From Balneolales bacterium (GTDB taxonomy: Bacteria > Bacteroidota > Rhodothermia > Balneolales > Natronogracilivirgulaceae), in the NCBI GenBank assembly GCA_007131625.1, contig SLQC01000414.1, forward strand, positions 1 through 9,691: DNA of 9,691 nt, in the 5' to 3' direction. Positions 5,986 through 9,691 of the stretch are shown here, piece by piece. The position numbers and the translations under genes are program-made. Under the pieces are notes generated by a model. It did no database searches. It saw nothing but the letters and a program-made list of their open reading frames with translations, and was not told the DNA's origin. The stretch's first letter is position 1, and each line of letters opens with the position of its first letter.

Positions 5986-8196
5986 ATGCGACCAACCCTG
6001 CTCTGTTTTACTATGATGCTTCTATTGAATACCGGATGTGATTCAGATATCCGAAAAGAATTTTCAGATGAAGAGCCCATTGACCGATATGCACTTGTTA
6101 CCCGTCACAACCCGGTTTTACTTCAGGCCGACAGGCTTTCACCACTCTCCATTGGAAATGGTGAATTTGCATTTACGGCCGATATCACCGGACTGCAGAC
6201 ATTTCCCGAATTTTTCAGTCGGGAAGCGGAGGAAATGCAAGCCGCACCCGGTCCTGACAGTTTTTTAAAACACACAGAACCTGAAGGGGCAACACCACTG
6301 GCAACGCAATCTCAATGGGGATGGCATACATTTCCGAATCCGAAAGGCTATACCCTTTCCGATGCCACGTCACTGTATGATGCCCATGGAAGGGACGTAC
6401 CGTATGTAAGCGGACAAAATGCTTCGGCCGGTTCTTGGCTCAGGGAAAATCCACACCGGTTAAATCTTGCGCAAATCGGATTTGATTTAAAAAACCCGGA
6501 TGGTGCAGCTGTGCAACTTGGTGAACTGGAAGGTATTAATCAGGAATTGGAACTCTGGTACGGAACAATCAACAGCCGCTTTGCACTGGATGGTAATATG
6601 GTCAATGTGCAGACATGGGTCCACCCTGACTATGATCATCTCTCTGCACGTATCGATGCATCTTCATTGAATAGTGATCAAATAGGTATTAAGATTGCTT
6701 TTCCTTATGGCAGAGGTTTGCATGCCGGTGATCCATCGGATTGGTCAAAACCGGAATTGCATACTACCCGGGAATCATCAGCCGGCGAACAATACATTTC
6801 CTGGAACCGCATACTGGATGATGACGAATATTATGTACATGTTACCTGGAGCGGTACCGGAGTGATTGCTGAACAGAAAAGACATCACTATCTGTTAACC
6901 TGGTCCGATACGGAAGAACCTCTTGAATTTACCATCACTTTTTCTGACAACCCGATCCGGAATAACCTGCCTGATGTATCAGAGACAGAAGATGCGGCCA
7001 CTGAGTACTGGACAAATTTTTGGTCAACCGGAGGAGCTATAGACTTGTCACATAGCAGCGACCCGAGAGCTCATGAACTGGAGCGAAGAATCGTGCTTTC
7101 TCAGTACCTGATGGCAATTCAAAGTTCCGGATCCCTGCCACCTCAGGAGACCGGATTGACGTACAACAGCTGGTTTGGAAAATTTCACCTGGAGATGCAC
7201 TGGTGGCACGGGGTTCATTTTGCATTATGGGACAGGCTGCCTATGTTGGAAAACAGTCTTGGCTGGTATGAAACAATAATGCCAAAGGCACGTGAAACAG
7301 CAGAACTGCAAGGTTATGAAGGTGTACGGTGGCCGAAGATGGTAAGTCCTGACGGGCGAGATTCACCATCGACCGTTGGAGTATTTTTGATATGGCAACA
7401 GCCTCACCCGATTTACTATGCAGAACTTGTCTATCGGGATAAGCCTGAATCTGAAACCCTCAGCAAGTATAAAGAAATCGTATTTGAAACTGCAAAATTT
7501 ATGGCCTCCTATCCAGTTTGGGTAGAAGACAAAGGAGAATACGTTTTGGGGCCGCCATTGATACCGGCACAAGAGAGTCATCCCGCACGCACAACTTTTA
7601 ACCCCGGATTTGAGCTTGCCTATTGGGTCTATGGTCTGGAAACAGCACAGGAATGGCGTGAAAGGCTGGGCCAGGAAAGAGACCCGGACTGGGATCACAT
7701 TCTGGATCATCTATCCCCGTTGCCTGAAGTGGACGGGTTATACGTCAATGCAGAATCCGCACCCGAAACCTTTACCGATCCGGAGGAACGCCGGGATCAT
7801 CCTACACTCCTGGCTCCCTGTGGTTTCCTCCCCTGTGATTATGTTGATAAGGAAACGATGAGAAGAACACTACATCGGGTTATGGAAACATGGAATTGGG
7901 ATCATACATGGGGCTGGGATTACCCGCTGATAGCGATGACTGCAGCGCGACTCGGTGAACCCGAGATTGCCATTGAGGCCTTACTAATGGATGTCCAGAA
8001 AAATACATTTTTGACAAATGGCCATAATTATCAGGATACCAGGCTTACGATCTACCTGCCCGGTAATGGCGGCCTGCTCACAGCCGTTGCGATTATGGCG
8101 GCAGGTTGGGTAAATGGTCCGGATATTGATACTCCCGGTTTTCCGAAAGATGATAGTTGGGATGTACGCTGGGAAGGTTTAAAGCCAATGCTTTAA
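5986..8196 (+). CDS. Lipoprotein six-hairpin glycosidase-like protein
   Basis: This 736-aa protein has a lipoprotein leader (MRPTLLCFTMMLLLNTGC) with Cys18 as the likely anchor. Residues about 34-340 are strand-rich and start with RHNPVLLQADRLSPLSIGNG and EFAFTADITGLQTFPEF, a beta-supersandwich opening like those of GH65/GH95-type enzymes. From about 360 the protein is helical and fits an (alpha/alpha)6 barrel. It contains KFHLEMHWWHGVHFALWDR (399-417), GYEGVRWPKMVSPDGRDSPS (443-462), PAQESHP (527-533) and GNGGLLTAVAIMAAGW (693-708). PAQESH occupies the place of the GPDEYH catalytic-acid motif of clan GH-L enzymes, so Glu530 is my best candidate general acid. This is an inference. The start at 5986 gives the full leader; no SD is seen. 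It follows the duplicated upstream element and stands alone, ending convergent with aconitase. The substrate is unknown, and the exact family may be uncharacterised. Confidence 0.8.
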   Translation: MRPTLLCFTMMLLLNTGCDSDIRKEFSDEEPIDRYALVTRHNPVLLQADRLSPLSIGNGEFAFTADITGLQTFPEFFSREAEEMQAAPGPDSFLKHTEPEGATPLATQSQWGWHTFPNPKGYTLSDATSLYDAHGRDVPYVSGQNASAGSWLRENPHRLNLAQIGFDLKNPDGAAVQLGELEGINQELELWYGTINSRFALDGNMVNVQTWVHPDYDHLSARIDASSLNSDQIGIKIAFPYGRGLHAGDPSDWSKPELHTTRESSAGEQYISWNRILDDDEYYVHVTWSGTGVIAEQKRHHYLLTWSDTEEPLEFTITFSDNPIRNNLPDVSETEDAATEYWTNFWSTGGAIDLSHSSDPRAHELERRIVLSQYLMAIQSSGSLPPQETGLTYNSWFGKFHLEMHWWHGVHFALWDRLPMLENSLGWYETIMPKARETAELQGYEGVRWPKMVSPDGRDSPSTVGVFLIWQQPHPIYYAELVYRDKPESETLSKYKEIVFETAKFMASYPVWVEDKGEYVLGPPLIPAQESHPARTTFNPGFELAYWVYGLETAQEWRERLGQERDPDWDHILDHLSPLPEVDGLYVNAESAPETFTDPEERRDHPTLLAPCGFLPCDYVDKETMRRTLHRVMETWNWDHTWGWDYPLIAMTAARLGEPEIAIEALLMDVQKNTFLTNGHNYQDTRLTIYLPGNGGLLTAVAIMAAGWVNGPDIDTPGFPKDDSWDVRWEGLKPML

Positions 8197-8237
8197 CAGT
8201 TTTCTCTTTCAGCTTTTCTCTGTGAATACTGGTGTAG

Positions 8238-8328
8238 GATTCGACTTCCCGGTTGTTACGGATTCGACTTCCCGGTTGATACGATTTCGACTTCCCGGTT
8301 GCTACTGATTCGACTTCCCGGTTGATCA
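8238..8328. repeat. Four tandem copies of an 18-base unit between convergent genes
   Basis: GATTCGACTTCCCGGTTG begins at 8238, 8261, 8283 (with one extra T, GATTTCGACTT) and 8307. The copies are separated by 4-5 variable bases (TTACG, ATAC, CTACT, then ATCATTG), giving a period of 22-24 bases. The core is nearly identical while the spacers vary. The array sits between the stop of the 736-aa gene (8196) and the stop of aconitase (8379), where no terminator hairpin is obvious. The function is unknown: it may be a transcript-end or protein-binding repeat, or a simple slippage-prone satellite. Confidence 0.85.
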
Positions 8329-8378
8329 TTGAGGATGATTTCATGAAGATCCCGCAGCGTTAACGAGATCGTCGTCTG

Positions 8379-9691
8379 TTACATCTCCTTCAAAAACCGC
8401 CGAAGGACGTACTGCAAAATCCCACCGTTTTGATAATAGGTGATTTCCACCTCGGAGTTTAGCTGAGCAATTGCCTTGAAGGCCACCTCGCTGCTGTCAC
8501 TCTTTTTGGCAACGAGATCCAGTTCTTTGTTCGGTGTCAGCCCTTTGGAAATCCCTTTGATCGTGAACATCTCGTCGCCTCTCAGGCCAAGGCTCTCTTT
8601 CGATTCGCCAGGCTGGAAGCGCATCGGCAAAACACCCATTCCCACCAGGTTGCTGCGGTGGATCCGCTCGAAGCTCTCGGCGATCACCGCTTTGATGCCC
8701 AGCAGGTTGGTCCCTTTGGCCGCCCAGTCGCGCGATGAGCCGCTTCCGTATTCCTTGCCTCCCAGCACAACCAGCGGTGTTCCCTCCTCGGCGTATTTCA
8801 GCGCGGCGTCGTACACCGGCATTTCTTTTCCGCTGGGATGGTGGATCGTCCAGCCGCCTTCGCGGCCGACCAGCTGATTCTTAATTCGCACGTTGGCGAA
8901 AGTCCCGCGAATCATCACTTCGTGGTTACCACGGCGGGATCCGTAGGAGTTGAAATCAGTCGGCTTAATTCCCTTGCTGATCAGGTACTTTCCGGCGGGT
9001 GTATCCGGACCGATCTTCCCGGCGGGCGAGATGTGATCGGTCGTGATGAAATCCCCAAGCTTCAGCAGCACACGGGCGTTGATTACATCCTGCAGCGGCT
9101 CAGGTGTTTCGGAGATATCCTGAAAGAACGGCGCCTCCTTGATGTAGGTGGAGTTATTATCCCACTTATACACTTCGCCGGTGGGTGCATCGAGTGCTTT
9201 CCAGACATCGTCGCCTTCAAAAAGTGTAGCGTAGTTGCTGCGGAAATCCTCCGGCTCGATCACATTCTCCATCAGTTCGCGAATTTCTTTTTCTGTCGGC
9301 CAGATATCTTTCAAAAAGACGGGATCGAAATTGGGATCGTATCCCAGCGGTTCGTTGAGCATATCCAGGTCAACCCGGCCGGCAAGGGCGTATGCAACTA
9401 CCAGCATCGGAGAGGCCAGAAAGTTCATTTTGATGCTCGGATGGATCCGCGCCTCGAAATTCCGGTTGCCGGACAGTACTGAAGAGACAATCATGTCGAA
9501 TTCTTCCACCGCTTTGGCGATGTGCGGCGGCAAATCACCACTGTTGCCGATACAGGTGGTACAGCCGTATCCGACCACATGGAATCCAAGCGCTTCGAGG
9601 AATGGAAGCAGTCCGGATTTTTCGTAGTATTTGGTTACCACCTTGGATCCGGGTGCCAGGCTGGTTTTAACCCACGGTTTGACATTCAGAC
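8379..9691 (-). CDS. acnA: Aconitate hydratase, AcnA type (C-terminal half; 5' end outside window)
   Basis: The minus-strand frame is open from the window edge (9689) to TAA at 8379-8381, giving 436 complete codons of a protein usually near 900 aa. It reads LNVKPWVKTSLAPGSKVVTK from the edge. GYGCTTCIGNSG follows, with two of the three cysteines that bind the [4Fe-4S] cluster. The linker and the C-terminal swivel domain come next: LGDFITTDHISPAGKIG, SYGSRRGNHEVMIRGTFANV, VLGGKEYGSGSSRDWAAKG and ESFERIHRSNLVGMGVLP. These are diagnostic of aconitase A/IRP-type enzymes, which isomerise citrate to isocitrate in the cytoplasmic TCA cycle. A GTG at 9641 is not the start, because conserved aconitase sequence continues upstream of it. 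The gene has higher GC than the accessory genes and is convergent with the GH gene. It probably marks the core-genome border of the accessory region. Confidence 0.97.
   Translation of the reverse strand, partial: LNVKPWVKTSLAPGSKVVTKYYEKSGLLPFLEALGFHVVGYGCTTCIGNSGDLPPHIAKAVEEFDMIVSSVLSGNRNFEARIHPSIKMNFLASPMLVVAYALAGRVDLDMLNEPLGYDPNFDPVFLKDIWPTEKEIRELMENVIEPEDFRSNYATLFEGDDVWKALDAPTGEVYKWDNNSTYIKEAPFFQDISETPEPLQDVINARVLLKLGDFITTDHISPAGKIGPDTPAGKYLISKGIKPTDFNSYGSRRGNHEVMIRGTFANVRIKNQLVGREGGWTIHHPSGKEMPVYDAALKYAEEGTPLVVLGGKEYGSGSSRDWAAKGTNLLGIKAVIAESFERIHRSNLVGMGVLPMRFQPGESKESLGLRGDEMFTIKGISKGLTPNKELDLVAKKSDSSEVAFKAIAQLNSEVEITYYQNGGILQYVLRRFLKEM

Noticed and set aside
8236..8256. tRNA T-arm-like sequence in the repeat unit
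   Set aside because: There is no acceptor stem, anticodon arm or CCA end around it, and it repeats four times.
8238..8328. Possible CRISPR array
   Set aside because: The repeats are 18 bases with spacers of only 4-5 bases, far below CRISPR dimensions, and no cas gene is nearby.
8838..9482. Long plus-strand open frame within the aconitase gene
   Set aside because: It is antisense to highly conserved aconitase sequence and is a by-product of that gene's codon pattern.

Overview
The window looks like an accessory carbohydrate-utilisation region of a Bacteroidota or Balneolota-type bacterium, next to a core gene. The evidence is indirect. Three predicted glycoside hydrolases (GHs) are Cys-anchored lipoproteins, most genes lack a Shine-Dalgarno (SD) sequence, and coding density is moderate with long AT-rich gaps. 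The aconitase at the right end is a bacterial AcnA-type enzyme. The phylum is an inference and was not tested by any search.

Layout. Positions 53-2619 hold two lipoprotein TIM-barrel GH-like genes in tandem. Positions 2620-3202 are mostly non-coding but contain an orphan coding-looking fragment on the minus strand (2700-2933). Positions 3203-3976 encode a secreted beta-propeller-like protein, followed by a perfect 12-bp stem hairpin (3987-4017). Positions 4092-5021 encode a SIS (sugar isomerase) domain protein with a lipoprotein-type leader, a strong SD and Arg codon use unlike its neighbours. Positions 5022-5985 are a graveyard: a hairpin, an IS982-type transposase remnant (+), an ISL3-type transposase remnant (-), then a decayed paralogue of the first GH gene. 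A repeat-rich regulatory stretch follows. Positions 5986-8196 encode a large (736 aa) lipoprotein that looks like a six-hairpin glycosidase. Positions 8238-8328 hold four short tandem repeats in the gap between convergent genes. Positions 8379-9691 are the C-terminal half of aconitase on the minus strand, running off the window.

How the parts may work together. The three GH-like lipoproteins and the secreted propeller protein are all predicted to leave the cytoplasm, so they probably act on glycans in the periplasm or at the cell surface. No SusC/SusD pair, transporter or regulator gene is present here. A sequence element of about 40 bp, with core CAATCRTTTTRGAC, lies upstream of both the first GH gene (1-43) and the 736-aa gene (5864-5930, where the core occurs twice). 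This suggests shared control. The substrate cannot be deduced from the sequence.

The most interesting points are the SIS-domain lipoprotein, the shared upstream element, and the paralogue fragment. In that fragment the C-terminal domain was deleted in frame between two Pro-Asp codon pairs and a Trp codon became a stop. I did not find a convincing new multi-gene system.
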